Assembly: GCA_020860545.1 (NCBI GenBank) | Contig: JAJBUC010000152.1 | Location: 1-43,796 of the forward strand | DNA: 43,796 nt | Reading direction: 5' to 3' | Source: Oscillospiraceae bacterium | GTDB taxonomy: Bacteria > Bacillota > Clostridia > Oscillospirales > Oscillospiraceae | In this document: positions 18,633-28,897 of the stretch, in pieces | Numbering within the stretch: the first letter of the stretch is position 1 | Layout of the letters: each line of letters starts with the position of its first letter | Translations under genes and position numbers: made by a program | Notes under the pieces: model-generated | The model's input: the letters and a program-made list of their open reading frames with translations, nothing else | The model's database searches: none | What the model was told of the DNA's origin: nothing

Positions 18633-19643
18633 TCATCCGACGCCGAGATCCCTTGTGGCATAGGCGTTCAGGTCCGCACCGGCGCGGTTTCCGCTCTGCC
18701 ATTCGTAGTAACCCTGACAGCCAATCATCGCGCCGTTGTCCCCGCAGAGGGAAATGTCGGGCAGATAGAGTTGCGTGCCCGCCTGCGCGCATGCAAGCTG
18801 CAGATCCGCGCGGATGCGGGAGTTGGCGGCGACGCCGCCCGCCACCGCGACCTTGCCGTAACCCATCTGTGTCGACGCCGCCATCACACGCGGTACCAGC
18901 GTGTCGCTGACCGCCGCCGAAAACGACGCGGCAAAATCATGCAGCTCCAGTACCTCACCCTTTTGCCGGGCGTTATGAATCAGGTTGACTGCGGCGGTTT
19001 TGAGGCCGGAGAAGGACATGTCCAGCGGTGCGCCGCTGATCTGGGCGCGGGGCAGCGGATATCTTCCGCTGTTCCCGGACTGCGCAAGACGATCGAGCGG
19101 CGCGCCGCCGGGGTAACCAATCCCCAGCACCCGCGCCACCTTATCGAAGCACTCCCCCGCCGCGTCGTCGCGCGTGCCGCCCAGAATCGCCATATCGGTA
19201 TAGCCCCGCACATCGACAAGGAGGGTGTTCCCGCCCGAAATACACAGACAGACAAAGGGCGGCTCTAAATTCGGGTAGGTGATATAGTTGGCGGCAATAT
19301 GCCCGCGCACATGGTGCACTGGAATCAGCGGCACGCCCAGCGCATAGGCAGCCGATTTGGCAAAGCTGACCCCTACTAATAACGCGCCGATGAGACCGGG
19401 CGCATATGTCACCGCCACCGCGTCGATATTCCCGCGGGAGAGGGACGCGCGGACCAGCGCCTCGTCGCAGAGCGCGGCAATCACCTCCACATGCTTGCGG
19501 GAGGCGATCTCCGGTACCACGCCGCCGTAGTCCGCGTGCATCTCTGCCTGTGAGGCAATCACATCGGCAAGCACCGTGCGCCCGTCGCGCACCACCGCAA
19601 CGGCGGTTTCATCGCAGGAGGATTCTATGGCGAGCAGATTCAT
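18633..19643 (-). CDS. tsaD: tRNA N6-threonylcarbamoyladenosine synthase subunit TsaD
   Basis: MNLLAIESSCDETAVAVV, PVHHVRGHIAANYI, CISGGNTLLV, AVAGGVAANSRIR, CGDNGAMIG. Confidence 0.96.
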   Translation of the reverse strand: MNLLAIESSCDETAVAVVRDGRTVLADVIASQAEMHADYGGVVPEIASRKHVEVIAALCDEALVRASLSRGNIDAVAVTYAPGLIGALLVGVSFAKSAAYALGVPLIPVHHVRGHIAANYITYPNLEPPFVCLCISGGNTLLVDVRGYTDMAILGGTRDDAAGECFDKVARVLGIGYPGGAPLDRLAQSGNSGRYPLPRAQISGAPLDMSFSGLKTAAVNLIHNARQKGEVLELHDFAASFSAAVSDTLVPRVMAASTQMGYGKVAVAGGVAANSRIRADLQLACAQAGTQLYLPDISLCGDNGAMIGCQGYYEWQSGNRAGADLNAYATRDLGVG

Positions 19644-20098
19644 GCAAACCCCTCCCTTTGAAATGTCACCGTCATCAGCACCGCGTCCTCCGGCGGCGTC
19701 GTATAATAATCCTTGCGCCGACCCACCGCCTGAAAGCCCATCTTTTCATAGAGCGCGATGGCCGCGTCGTTCCCTGCGCGCACCTCCAGCGTGAGAAAGG
19801 CCAGATGCGCCGCGCCGAAGCGCAGGAAGGCGGACAGAATCTCCTGCGCCACACCCTGCCTGCGAAACGCAGGGGCGACCGCGATTTTCTCCAGTGTGCC
19901 CTCATCGAGCACCGCCCGGACAAGGCCGTAGCCCAACAGCTTGCCGTCCTCGCCCTCCGCGACGATGAGGGAGGCGTTGGGGTTATATAGCTCGTCCGCA
20001 AGCATCTCCACACTCCACGCGGGGGAAAAGCAGATGCGCTCGAGCGCCGCAAGGGCGGGCAGATGACTCCTGTCCGCCGGATTCAGACGGTAATTCAT
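19640..20098 (-). CDS. rimI: Ribosomal protein S18-alanine N-acetyltransferase
   Basis: GNAT fold motifs EKIAVAPAFRRQGVAQEIL and LTLEVRAGNDAAIALYEKMGFQAVGRRKDYY; directly upstream of tsaD. Confidence 0.9.
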   Translation of the reverse strand: MNYRLNPADRSHLPALAALERICFSPAWSVEMLADELYNPNASLIVAEGEDGKLLGYGLVRAVLDEGTLEKIAVAPAFRRQGVAQEILSAFLRFGAAHLAFLTLEVRAGNDAAIALYEKMGFQAVGRRKDYYTTPPEDAVLMTVTFQREGFA

Positions 20099-22740
20099 GC
20101 TTTCGCCTCCGCCCAGCTCGTTCCGCAATGCGCCTCGGCGGTCAGTGGAACGGAAAGCTTGGCAACCGCCTCCATCTCCTCGGTCAAAAGGGCTTGAACA
20201 TACTCCGCCTCCCCGGTCGGACTGAGTACGATCAGCTCATCGTGCACCTGCAGCAGCAGCCGCGATTGCAATTTTTCCGTCCGCAGCCGCCGCCAGACAC
20301 GGATCATGGCGAGCTTGATGATATCCGCCGCCGTACCCTGAATGGGCATATTGAGCGCCACCCGCTCCCCGAAGGAGCGCAGATTATAGTTGGAGGATTT
20401 TAGCTCAGGAATCCAGCGGCGGCGGCCGAATAGCGTAGCGACATAGCCGTCGCGCTTGCTCTGCGCCACGATCTCGTCCATATAGCGGCGCACGCCGGTG
20501 TAGTGGGCAAAGTACCGCTCCATATACGCCTTTGCCTCCCCGCGCGTCACGTGGAGATCCTGCGAAAGGGAGAAGTCGGAAATTCCGTAGACAATGCCGA
20601 AATTGACCGCCTTGGCACGGCGGCGCATCTCTCCGGTCACCAACTCACGCGGCACACCGAACACCTGCGCGGCGGTGGTGGTATGGATATCCGCCCCGTT
20701 TTGAAAGTCGGCGATCATCGCCGCGTCATCTGCGATATGGGCAAGCAGCCGCAGTTCAATCTGGGAATAGTCCGCGTCCACAAGCACATAGCCCTCCGGC
20801 GCGATGAACATATGGCGCATCTGCGCCCCCAACTCCGTACGCACGGGAATATTCTGCAAGTTCGGCTCGGTGGAGGACAGCCGTCCCGTTGCGGTCACGG
20901 TATTTTGAAAGCTGGTGTGCAGCTTATTGTCCGCGCCGATGAGCTTGCGGAAGCCCTCCACATAGGTCGAGTTGAGCTTGGTCATCTGGCGGAACTCCTG
21001 AATACACTCGATAATCGGGTGCATTCCGCGCAGTTTCTCGAGCACGTCCGCCCCTGTGGAATAGCCGGTCTTCGTCTTTTTTATCGGCGGAAGCCCCATC
21101 TGTTCAAATAGGACCTGCCCGAGCTGCTGGGTGGAATTGATGTTAAAGGTACAGCCCGCGTAGTCATAGATCTCCTGCTGGAGGGTGTCAATACGTGCTT
21201 TGAGCATCGAGCCGAAGGCTTCCAGTGCTTTGCGGTCAATGAGAAATCCGTCGCGCTCCATCTCCGCCAGAATCGGACAGAGCGGCAGCTCCATCTCAGC
21301 CATCAGCTTTAACATATCCATTTCCGCCAAACTCTTACGCTGCACCGGATAGAGCGCGGCAACCGCAGCGGCGTGGGCGGCCAGCACCTGCGCCGCGCCC
21401 GCGCAGTCGCCCAGCGGCTCAAAGGCGGCGGGGTCGGTAAAGGCCTTCGATGCGGGGATTTCATCGTTAAAATAGGACAGATAGAGCTTTTCCAGCGCAT
21501 AGCTCCCATCCGTCGGCGCGAGGAGGTAGGCGGCGATCTCCGTGTCGAATTGTATGCCCTGTGCTTCGACTCCCTCCTCGAACAGGGCGCGCAGCAGCGC
21601 CTTCGCGCCATGGGTCACAAGCGGAATGGTGCCGTCAAAGAGCCGCCTCAAAAAGGGTACAAACGCTTCGCCCAGCCGGTCGGCAAGAATCACGGCGGCT
21701 TCTCCGCCATGGAGCACCGCCACCGCCTTCCAATCCGGAGCCGCCAGCACCGAGACGAATTCCGCCTTCTCCCAGACAGGATAGTATGCCTCTAGCTGTC
21801 CGGCCTCCGTCACCAGCACGCAGTCGGATACCGTTGCCGCCGCGTGCGCGCCCTGCGGCACCCCCTGCGCATCATGCAGATCAAACTTTTCAATCAGCTT
21901 GGAAAATTCCAAACGTCTGAATACCGCAAGGAGTGTATCCCGGTCCGGCTCCCTTTTCTGCGCGTCATCTGGGGTAAACCCAAGCGGCGCGTCACAGTGG
22001 ATGGTCGCAAGGTCAAAGGAGAGGTCTGCGAGCGCCCTCCCCTCCTCCAGCTTTTTCCGCACCCCCGCCTTGATCACCGGCGCGTCCAAATTTTCATAGA
22101 TACCCCCCAAATCGCCAAAGTTGTGGAGTAGCTCCATCGCGGTCTTCTCCCCCACGCCGGGTACGCCCGGAATATTGTCCGAGCTGTCCCCCATCAGCGC
22201 CTTGAGGTCGATCATCCGCAGCGGTTCCATGCCGTACTCCGCGCGAAAGGCATCCGGCGTCATCTCTTTGGTGGTAGTCTGCCCCATACGGGTGGAGACC
22301 AGCTTGACGCGCACGTGGTCGTCAATGAGCTGCAAGCTGTCCTTGTCACCGGTGACAATCACGGTCTCCCAGCCGGCCGCGGTTGCCGCCGCCGCGACTG
22401 TGCCGATGAGGTCGTCCGCCTCCCAGCCCTCCAGCTCATAGCAGGCGATGCGCATGGCGGCCAATACCTCTTTCAAAATGGGCATCTGCACGGCAAGCTC
22501 GTCCGGCATCCCCTTGCGCTTTGCCTTATAGCCGTCATATGCCTGATGGCGGAAGGTGGGCGCGCGCATGTCAAAGCAGACGCAGAGCGCGTCGGGGTTT
22601 TCCTCCTCCATGAGCTTGAGCAGAATGGTGAGAAACCCATACACCGCATTGGTCGGCGTGCCGTCCCGCGTGGTGAGGGGGCGTACGCCGTAAAAGGCGC
22701 GGTTAATGATGGAGTTGCCGTCAATTGCCATGAGCTTCAT
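20095..22740 (-). CDS. polA: DNA polymerase I
   Basis: 5' nuclease domain (LMAIDGNSIINRAFYG; GVPGVGEKTA) and polymerase motifs DADYSQIELRLLAH, RRRAKAVNFGIVYGIS, LLQVHDELIV. Starts at MKLMAIDG. Confidence 0.96.
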   Translation of the reverse strand: MKLMAIDGNSIINRAFYGVRPLTTRDGTPTNAVYGFLTILLKLMEEENPDALCVCFDMRAPTFRHQAYDGYKAKRKGMPDELAVQMPILKEVLAAMRIACYELEGWEADDLIGTVAAAATAAGWETVIVTGDKDSLQLIDDHVRVKLVSTRMGQTTTKEMTPDAFRAEYGMEPLRMIDLKALMGDSSDNIPGVPGVGEKTAMELLHNFGDLGGIYENLDAPVIKAGVRKKLEEGRALADLSFDLATIHCDAPLGFTPDDAQKREPDRDTLLAVFRRLEFSKLIEKFDLHDAQGVPQGAHAAATVSDCVLVTEAGQLEAYYPVWEKAEFVSVLAAPDWKAVAVLHGGEAAVILADRLGEAFVPFLRRLFDGTIPLVTHGAKALLRALFEEGVEAQGIQFDTEIAAYLLAPTDGSYALEKLYLSYFNDEIPASKAFTDPAAFEPLGDCAGAAQVLAAHAAAVAALYPVQRKSLAEMDMLKLMAEMELPLCPILAEMERDGFLIDRKALEAFGSMLKARIDTLQQEIYDYAGCTFNINSTQQLGQVLFEQMGLPPIKKTKTGYSTGADVLEKLRGMHPIIECIQEFRQMTKLNSTYVEGFRKLIGADNKLHTSFQNTVTATGRLSSTEPNLQNIPVRTELGAQMRHMFIAPEGYVLVDADYSQIELRLLAHIADDAAMIADFQNGADIHTTTAAQVFGVPRELVTGEMRRRAKAVNFGIVYGISDFSLSQDLHVTRGEAKAYMERYFAHYTGVRRYMDEIVAQSKRDGYVATLFGRRRWIPELKSSNYNLRSFGERVALNMPIQGTAADIIKLAMIRVWRRLRTEKLQSRLLLQVHDELIVLSPTGEAEYVQALLTEEMEAVAKLSVPLTAEAHCGTSWAEAKA

Positions 22741-24542
22741 ATGTTTTCTCCTCCCTTGTCTGCCGTCTGTTTTGCGATCCGCTCCGCCAGATCGCTGAGA
22801 TAGAGCCAGCGCGCCATCTTTTCCTCCATCCGGCGCTCCAGCTCGGTCTGCTTTTCCAGCAGCTCCTGCAGCGCCACATAGTCCGCCGCCTTGCGCGCCT
22901 GCTCGGCGCACACCTCGGCATGCGCGCGCTCCAGCGCCTCCAGCTCGCCCTCAATGCGATCATATTCGCGCTGCTCGTTATAGCTGAATTTCAGCCGCTG
23001 GGTGCCCGCCGGTTTCTCTCTCCTGGTACGCGGCGCGGCGCTTTTTTCCGCGTCCGCCTGGATGCGCAGCGCATCCCAGTAGTCGGTAAAGCCGCCGGGA
23101 TAGGCGGTCACACGGCCGTCCCCCTCCACCGCCAGAATACGCCTCGCCGTCTTATCCAGAAAATATCGGTCGTGCGAAACCGCCACCATCGCGCCGGGGA
23201 AGGATTCCAGATAATCCTCCAGCACGGTGAGCGTCACAACATCCAGATCGTTCGTCAGCTCGTCCAACAATAAAATATTCGGCGCACCAGCGAGCACCGA
23301 CATGAGAAAGAGCCTGCGACGCTCCCCACCGGAGAGCTTTTTCACCGGACTCCACTGTACCTCCGGCGGGAACAAAAACTGGTCCAAAAGCTGCGCGGCG
23401 GTGAGCGTCCCTTCCGTCGTCGCGATCTCGTTGCCGATCTCGCGGATGTAATCGGTGACCCGCAGGTCGCCGTCCACCGGCGGCGTCTCCTGAGAAAAAT
23501 AACCGATGCGGACGGTCTCCCCACGCACCACTGCGCCGCTGTCCGGCGTAAGCGTCCCCGCGAGCAGGTGCAATAGCGTAGACTTTCCGCTCCCGTTGCG
23601 CCCGACAATCCCAATACGGTCGTCACGCAGGATGCTCAAATTCACATGCTGCAGGACCGTCCTCCCATCGAATCCTTTCCCAACATCGTGCAGTTCAATG
23701 GTCTTTCTGCCCAGGCGGGATGCCTTGATGTTCAGTTCCAGTGCCTCACGCGCCTGCGGCCCGGTCTGTTCCTGCAGGGCGGCAAAGCGCGCGAGCCGCT
23801 CGCGGCTTTTGGTGCCGCGCGCGGTCGGCCCCTGCAGCACCCACTGCTGCTCCCGCCGCAGCAGCGCCTGCCGCTTGCGCTCCGTGGCGCGCTCCCGCTC
23901 CTCCCGGTCCGCTTTGCCCGCCAGATATTGCGCATAGCCGCCGTCGTAAAAATAGAGCTTGCCGCCCTCCACCTCCGCCGTCCGGTTGGTCACCCGCTCC
24001 AGAAAGTAGCGGTCATGGGTCACCATGACAAGAGCGCCGGAAAAGCGCGAAAGGTTCCCCTCCAACCACAGGATCATCTCACTGTCGAGGTGGTTGGTCG
24101 GCTCGTCCAAAATCAACACATCGCAGGGGCGCGCCAGCACCGCCGCGAGGGCCACCCGCCGCCGCTCTCCGCCGGAAAGGGCACCCATTCTGCGGTCAAA
24201 GTCTTTCAGGCCAAGGCGGGTCAGGATGGTGCGCGCCTCGTGCTCGGCAAGGGTGCGCAGCGCAGGGTTACTGTCGGCGAAGACCTGCTCCAGAATGGTG
24301 TAGTCCTCTCCGCAGGCCGGATTCTGCGGCAGGTATTCCAGCGATACGTTCGGGTCACGCCGCACCACACCCCCGTCCGGCTCCTCCACCCCTGCCAGAA
24401 TACGTAACAGGGTAGATTTCCCCGCGCCGTTAAAACCGACGACGCCCAGCCGGTCGCCCTGCAAGAGCGTGAGTGACACCCCGCAAAGCGGCGTTTTCTC
24501 TCCGTATGTTTTTGTGATCCCGTCAGCGGAAAGCAGCATCAT
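22737..24542 (-). CDS. ABC-F family ATPase (Uup-like, with C-terminal coiled coil)
   Basis: Two ABC cassettes (GFNGAGKSTLL/LSGGERRRVALA and GRNGSGKSTLL/LSGGERRRLFLM), no TMD, coiled-coil C-terminus. Confidence 0.93.
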   Translation of the reverse strand: MMLLSADGITKTYGEKTPLCGVSLTLLQGDRLGVVGFNGAGKSTLLRILAGVEEPDGGVVRRDPNVSLEYLPQNPACGEDYTILEQVFADSNPALRTLAEHEARTILTRLGLKDFDRRMGALSGGERRRVALAAVLARPCDVLILDEPTNHLDSEMILWLEGNLSRFSGALVMVTHDRYFLERVTNRTAEVEGGKLYFYDGGYAQYLAGKADREERERATERKRQALLRREQQWVLQGPTARGTKSRERLARFAALQEQTGPQAREALELNIKASRLGRKTIELHDVGKGFDGRTVLQHVNLSILRDDRIGIVGRNGSGKSTLLHLLAGTLTPDSGAVVRGETVRIGYFSQETPPVDGDLRVTDYIREIGNEIATTEGTLTAAQLLDQFLFPPEVQWSPVKKLSGGERRRLFLMSVLAGAPNILLLDELTNDLDVVTLTVLEDYLESFPGAMVAVSHDRYFLDKTARRILAVEGDGRVTAYPGGFTDYWDALRIQADAEKSAAPRTRREKPAGTQRLKFSYNEQREYDRIEGELEALERAHAEVCAEQARKAADYVALQELLEKQTELERRMEEKMARWLYLSDLAERIAKQTADKGGENI

Positions 24543-24561
24543 GCTCCCCCTCTCACGCGGC

Positions 24562-25971
24562 TCAGATTCGCCGCCATTTGACGCCCTCCGGTGTGTCGGT
24601 CAGTTCGATCCCCATAGCCTTGAGCTCGTCGCGGATCCGATCCGCCTCAGCAAAGTTTTTGTCCTGTTTCGCCGCAGTGCGTGCTGCGATCAGTTCCTCA
24701 ATCTCTGTGGACGCTTCTCCGCCGCTTGCCTCCGCCTGTTTGATCCGGGCTGCTGTTTGCAGGAGGCCGAGCGCGAGCACCTGGTCGCAGTCCTCAAGCA
24801 GATATCGCTTGCTCGCGTCGGTGAGCGGTGATTTGAGGATATCATAGAGCACCGTCACCGCCTGTGCGCTGTTGAGGTCATTCCCCATCGCCGCGCAAAA
24901 CTGCTCCCGCAGCGGTTCGCACGCCGCGATATCCGGTGCTCCTTCCGGCGTGAGGGCTGCAATGCGGGACGCGAGCTTCTGATACGCGGCGGCAGCATTA
25001 TCAAGACTTTCCCACGAAAAGGCCAGTGACTTGCGATAGTGCGACTGTAGGCAGAAAAACCGGTAGACAAGCGGGTCATAGCCCTTTTCCTCCAGCAGCG
25101 AGACCGTCAAAAACTCCCCCTTGGATTTGGACATCTTCCCGCCAGCCGTATTGAGATGGTGAATGTGCATCCAGTAGTTGCACCACTTGTGCCCGAGATA
25201 TGCTTCACTCTGCGCAATTTCGTTGGTGTGGTGCGGAAACGCGTTGTCGATGCCGCCGCAGTGGATGTCCAAATATTCGCCAAGATATTTAATGCTGATC
25301 GCCGAGCACTCGATATGCCAGCCCGGATAGCCCAGCCCCCATGGGCTATCCCACTTGAGCTCCTGATCCTGAAATTTGGACTTTGTAAACCAGAGGACAA
25401 AGTCCGTCTTACTGCGCTTATTGGTGTCCTCTTGCACCCCTTCGCGCACGCCGACGGCCAAATCCTCCTCATCATATTCATGAAAGACATGGTAGTGGGG
25501 CAGCTTCGCGGTGTCGAAATAGACATTCCCGCCTGTCTGATAGGCATACCCCTGATCGAGCAGCGCCTGAATCATATCAATATAATCCGCTATGCACGCC
25601 GTCGCGGGGATTACGACGTCAGGACGTCTGATGTTAAGCTTCTCGCAGTCATCAAAAAAAGCATCCGTATAAAACTGCGCCAGCTCCATCACGCTCTTTT
25701 TTTCCCGCCGCGCGCCCGCGAGCATCTTATCCTCACCGGTATCCGCGTCGGAGGCGAGATGCCCCACATCGGTGATATTCATCACACGCGTGACCGCATA
25801 GCCCTCATAGCGGAGAAAGCGGTCGAGCAAATCCTCCATGATATAGCTGCGCAGATTTCCGATGTGGGCGAAGTGGTAGACAGTCGGGCCGCAGGTGTAG
25901 AGCTTTACAACGCCCGGCTCCTGCGGTACAAAGGTCTCCTTCTCCCGCGTCGCGGAATTATATAACTTCAT
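24562..25971 (-). CDS. cysS: Cysteine--tRNA ligase
   Basis: [69 protein letters not shown]. Confidence 0.97.
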   Translation of the reverse strand: MKLYNSATREKETFVPQEPGVVKLYTCGPTVYHFAHIGNLRSYIMEDLLDRFLRYEGYAVTRVMNITDVGHLASDADTGEDKMLAGARREKKSVMELAQFYTDAFFDDCEKLNIRRPDVVIPATACIADYIDMIQALLDQGYAYQTGGNVYFDTAKLPHYHVFHEYDEEDLAVGVREGVQEDTNKRSKTDFVLWFTKSKFQDQELKWDSPWGLGYPGWHIECSAISIKYLGEYLDIHCGGIDNAFPHHTNEIAQSEAYLGHKWCNYWMHIHHLNTAGGKMSKSKGEFLTVSLLEEKGYDPLVYRFFCLQSHYRKSLAFSWESLDNAAAAYQKLASRIAALTPEGAPDIAACEPLREQFCAAMGNDLNSAQAVTVLYDILKSPLTDASKRYLLEDCDQVLALGLLQTAARIKQAEASGGEASTEIEELIAARTAAKQDKNFAEADRIRDELKAMGIELTDTPEGVKWRRI

Positions 25972-26007
25972 ATTTTGCCTCCTGCTACATTTCATTCATC
26001 CGATATT

Positions 26008-26676
26008 TTATAATATGTCCTTATTCTCCCGCTCATCCAGCATTTTTTCCAGAAATTCCAGCCGGGAGGAGAGGCTCTGCAGCTCCTTTTGCAGCGGGTC
26101 GGTCACGTGGATCTGATCCACCTGCCCGGCAAAGTCCACTTTCTCTCCCGCGATACGCACCACCCGCGCCGGGACTCCGACTGCGGTGGAATCGGGCGGA
26201 ACTGCGTTGAGCACCACCGCGTTGGCCGCAATGCGCGCGTTCTCGCCCACGGTGAATGGCCCGAGCACCTTTGCCCCAGCGCCGATCAGCACGTTATTAC
26301 CGATGGTCGGATGGCGCTTCCCCTGATCCTTGCCCGTCCCGCCGAGGGTAACCCCCTGATAGATCAGCACATCGTCTCCCACCTCTGCGGTCTCGCCGAT
26401 CACGATACCCATGCCGTGGTCGATCACCAGTCTGCGCCCAAGCTTTGCGCCGGGATGAATCTCAATCCCCGTCCAGAAACGGCTCCACTGGCTGACCATG
26501 CGCGCCAGATAGCGCAGGTCATGCCGGAACAGAAAATTTGCAAAGGAATGGTAGATGGTGGCGTGGACGCCGGGATAGAGCAATAAGATCTCCGCCCGGC
26601 TGCGCGCCGCCGGATCGCGCGCCTGATAGGCGCGCAGTGTCTCACCCAAACGTGTCAACTGAATTCCCCCTTGCAT
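26008..26676 (-). CDS. cysE: Serine O-acetyltransferase
   Basis: RDPAARSRAEILLLYPGVHA, left-handed beta-helix hexapeptide repeats, IHPGAKLGRRLVIDHGMGIVIGETAEVGDDVLIYQGVTLGG. A TTG start at 26658 after AAGGGGGAA is also plausible. Confidence 0.94.
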   Translation of the reverse strand: MQGGIQLTRLGETLRAYQARDPAARSRAEILLLYPGVHATIYHSFANFLFRHDLRYLARMVSQWSRFWTGIEIHPGAKLGRRLVIDHGMGIVIGETAEVGDDVLIYQGVTLGGTGKDQGKRHPTIGNNVLIGAGAKVLGPFTVGENARIAANAVVLNAVPPDSTAVGVPARVVRIAGEKVDFAGQVDQIHVTDPLQKELQSLSSRLEFLEKMLDERENKDIL

Positions 26677-26691
26677 GATAAAACGCCGACC

Positions 26692-26956
26692 AAAAACGCC
26701 CCCCGCACCCATTTCAGGCGCGAGAGGCGATCATTACCGCGGTTCCACTCTCATTTATTACTCCACATCCGGTAACGGTGACAAACCGGAGGGCATCTCC
26801 TATCCCTCTCGCTCCCGGTTGCAATTGACGCAGTGTGTCCGCAAAGCCGCTTTCAGCCTCGCGGCGGCTTCTCTCTGTGCGGTTGCCGGTACTGCGCTAT
26901 AGGTGCGCACGACATAGCCGCCCGCACGCCAAGACCGTTCATCGCGATATTCAATT
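26692..26956 (-). ncRNA. T-box leader RNA, predicted Cys (UGC) specifier, upstream of cysE-cysS
   Basis: - strand T-box motif GAGUGGAACCGCGG; Stem I base GUAAUUG/CAAUUGC; distal AGAGAG and GAGGCUGAAAGC; UGC at 26830-26832 (complement); 13-bp terminator stem at 26697-26729 followed by TTTTTT. Confidence 0.9.
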
Positions 26957-26962
26957 ACTGTC

Positions 26963-26991
26963 ATCTTAACATGCTTACAATCTCTTGTCAA
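26963..26991 (-). promoter_or_regulatory. Promoter of the T-box / cysE-cysS transcript
   Basis: - strand TTGACA, 17 nt spacer, TAAGAT, directly upstream of Stem I. Confidence 0.7.
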
Positions 26992-27000
26992 GCTGCGGCA

Positions 27001-27531
27001 TCAAAGGTTTTTCCAATCTATGACATCGGCGTTTTTTACGAAGTATTCTATGCCGGAATAGACCGTCGTGACCAGAATCACAAGCACACACACCCAGTCG
27101 AGCAGCACGCTCCCAAACGGTACAAGCATCACGCAGAGGCAGACCATCGTCGCAGCCGTTTTCACCTTACCCGACCAGCCCGCTGCAATCACGCGGTTTC
27201 CCTCCACCGCGACCAGACGCAGTGCGGTCACGGCAAACTCACGCACAAGGACAATCAGAAACGCCCACGCCGCCATTCTCCCGCAGGAGACAAACCAGAT
27301 CATCGCGGCCATCACAAGCACTTTGTCCGCCAATGGATCCATAAACTTTCCGAAATCGGTCACCTGATTGTAGTGCCGCGCCACATACCCGTCGCTAAAA
27401 TCGGTTATACTCGCCAGAATAAAGACAAGCAGCGCGATCAGGTTGTGATATGGAAACTCAATATAGAGTAAAATCATAAAAACTGGTATCATAAAAATAC
27501 GCAGCATGGTCAGTTTATTGGCTGTATTCAC
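27001..27531 (-). CDS. pgsA: CDP-diacylglycerol--glycerol-3-phosphate 3-phosphatidyltransferase
   Basis: GTG start (M)NTANKLTMLRIFMIPVFMILL; CDP-alcohol phosphotransferase motif DFSDGYVARHYNQVTDFGKFMDPLADKVLV. Confidence 0.92.
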   Translation of the reverse strand: MNTANKLTMLRIFMIPVFMILLYIEFPYHNLIALLVFILASITDFSDGYVARHYNQVTDFGKFMDPLADKVLVMAAMIWFVSCGRMAAWAFLIVLVREFAVTALRLVAVEGNRVIAAGWSGKVKTAATMVCLCVMLVPFGSVLLDWVCVLVILVTTVYSGIEYFVKNADVIDWKNL

Positions 27532-27547
27532 GCTTGATCCACCTTCC

Positions 27548-28867
27548 CTAATCGTCTGTCTCGCCGGTGAGAGCGCCGTCACGCACGCCGGTGATGCGCA
27601 CCATAACAAAGGTTCCGGCGGCGATTTTACCGCCGCCGGTAAAATAGACCCTGCCGTCAATATCGGGTGAGTCAGCGTAGGTGCGCCCGACGTAGCAGCC
27701 CGCTTCATGGTCAAATCCCTCGCAGAGCACCTCCATCGTCTCGCCAAGCCGCGTCTCATTGTACGCGTCCATCACACGGGACTGCCGGTCTACAAGCAGC
27801 TCAACCCGATGCGCCGCGACCTCCGGCGGCACCTGTCCGTCCATCCCGGCGGCCGGGGTCCCCTCCTCGGGGGAAAACTGAAAAATACCGGCGCGTTCAA
27901 TCCGCGCATCTTCCAGAAAAGCCGCCAGCTCCTCAAATTCCGCCTCTCCCTCACCGGGAAGCCCGCAGATGATGGAGGTACGCAGCACCAGTCCCGGCAA
28001 ACGAGCGCGCAGTTTTTGCAGCAGGGCGGTGATCTCCGCCTTCGTACTGCGGCGGTTCATGGCTTTGAGTATGGCATCGTTCACGTGCTGGAGCGGAATG
28101 TCGATATAGCGCAGAATTTTCGGCTGCGCTGCGAGCACGTCAATGAGCGTGTCGTCCACCTCATCCGGATAGAGGTAGTGCAGACGGATCCAGTGGAACG
28201 GCAGCGCACACAAGGCCCCCAGCAAATCACCCAGCCTGCGGCGTCCATAGAGGTCAAGCCCATAGCGCGTGATATCCTGCGCCACCACAATCAGCTCTTT
28301 TACGCCGCGCGATGATAGCTCTCCCGCCTCCGCGAGGAGAGATTCCATGCTCCGGCTGCGGTATTTGCCGCGCAGGGACGGAATCACACAGTAGGCACAG
28401 CGGTTGTCACACCCCTCGGCAATTTTCAAATATGCCACGTAGGGGGGCGTTGTGAGTACCCGCGCGCCGTCCTCGTCCGTGTGGTCAATGTCGCCAAAAC
28501 AGCGCGGCGTCTCCCCTGCCATCACGGACAGGAGCGCCGGAACGATCTCCCCATAGCTCCCTGTGCCGAGGATGCCGTCCACCTCCGGCAGCTCGGCGCA
28601 GATTTCTTCCCCATACCGCTGGGAGAGGCAGCCCGCAACGAGCAGTTTTTTTAGCCTGCCGCCGTCCTTTAACGCGGCGAGCTCCAGAATGTGGTCAATC
28701 GCCTCACTCTTGGCAGACTCGATGAACCCGCAGGTGTTGAGCACGGCGACATCCGCCCCGTCCGGGTCGGCGCAGAGGGTATGCCCCGCCGCACGCACCA
28801 GCGCCATCATCTGCTCTGTGTTGACCAGATTTTTCGCGCAGCCGAGGGAAATAAATGCAACCTTCAA
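27548..28867 (-). CDS. rimO: Ribosomal protein S12 methylthiotransferase RimO
   Basis: MKVAFISLGCAKNLVNTEQM; radical SAM CDNRCAYCVIPSLRGKYRSR; C-terminal TRAM-like domain. Confidence 0.95.
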   Translation of the reverse strand: MKVAFISLGCAKNLVNTEQMMALVRAAGHTLCADPDGADVAVLNTCGFIESAKSEAIDHILELAALKDGGRLKKLLVAGCLSQRYGEEICAELPEVDGILGTGSYGEIVPALLSVMAGETPRCFGDIDHTDEDGARVLTTPPYVAYLKIAEGCDNRCAYCVIPSLRGKYRSRSMESLLAEAGELSSRGVKELIVVAQDITRYGLDLYGRRRLGDLLGALCALPFHWIRLHYLYPDEVDDTLIDVLAAQPKILRYIDIPLQHVNDAILKAMNRRSTKAEITALLQKLRARLPGLVLRTSIICGLPGEGEAEFEELAAFLEDARIERAGIFQFSPEEGTPAAGMDGQVPPEVAAHRVELLVDRQSRVMDAYNETRLGETMEVLCEGFDHEAGCYVGRTYADSPDIDGRVYFTGGGKIAAGTFVMVRITGVRDGALTGETDD

Positions 28868-28897
28868 AATGGATAAGCCTCACTTTTTGAACTATTT

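Noticed and set aside
18443-18910. 155-aa + strand ORF in the dapB-tsaD gap
   Set aside because: Runs through the DnaA boxes and antisense into tsaD; composition is not protein-like.
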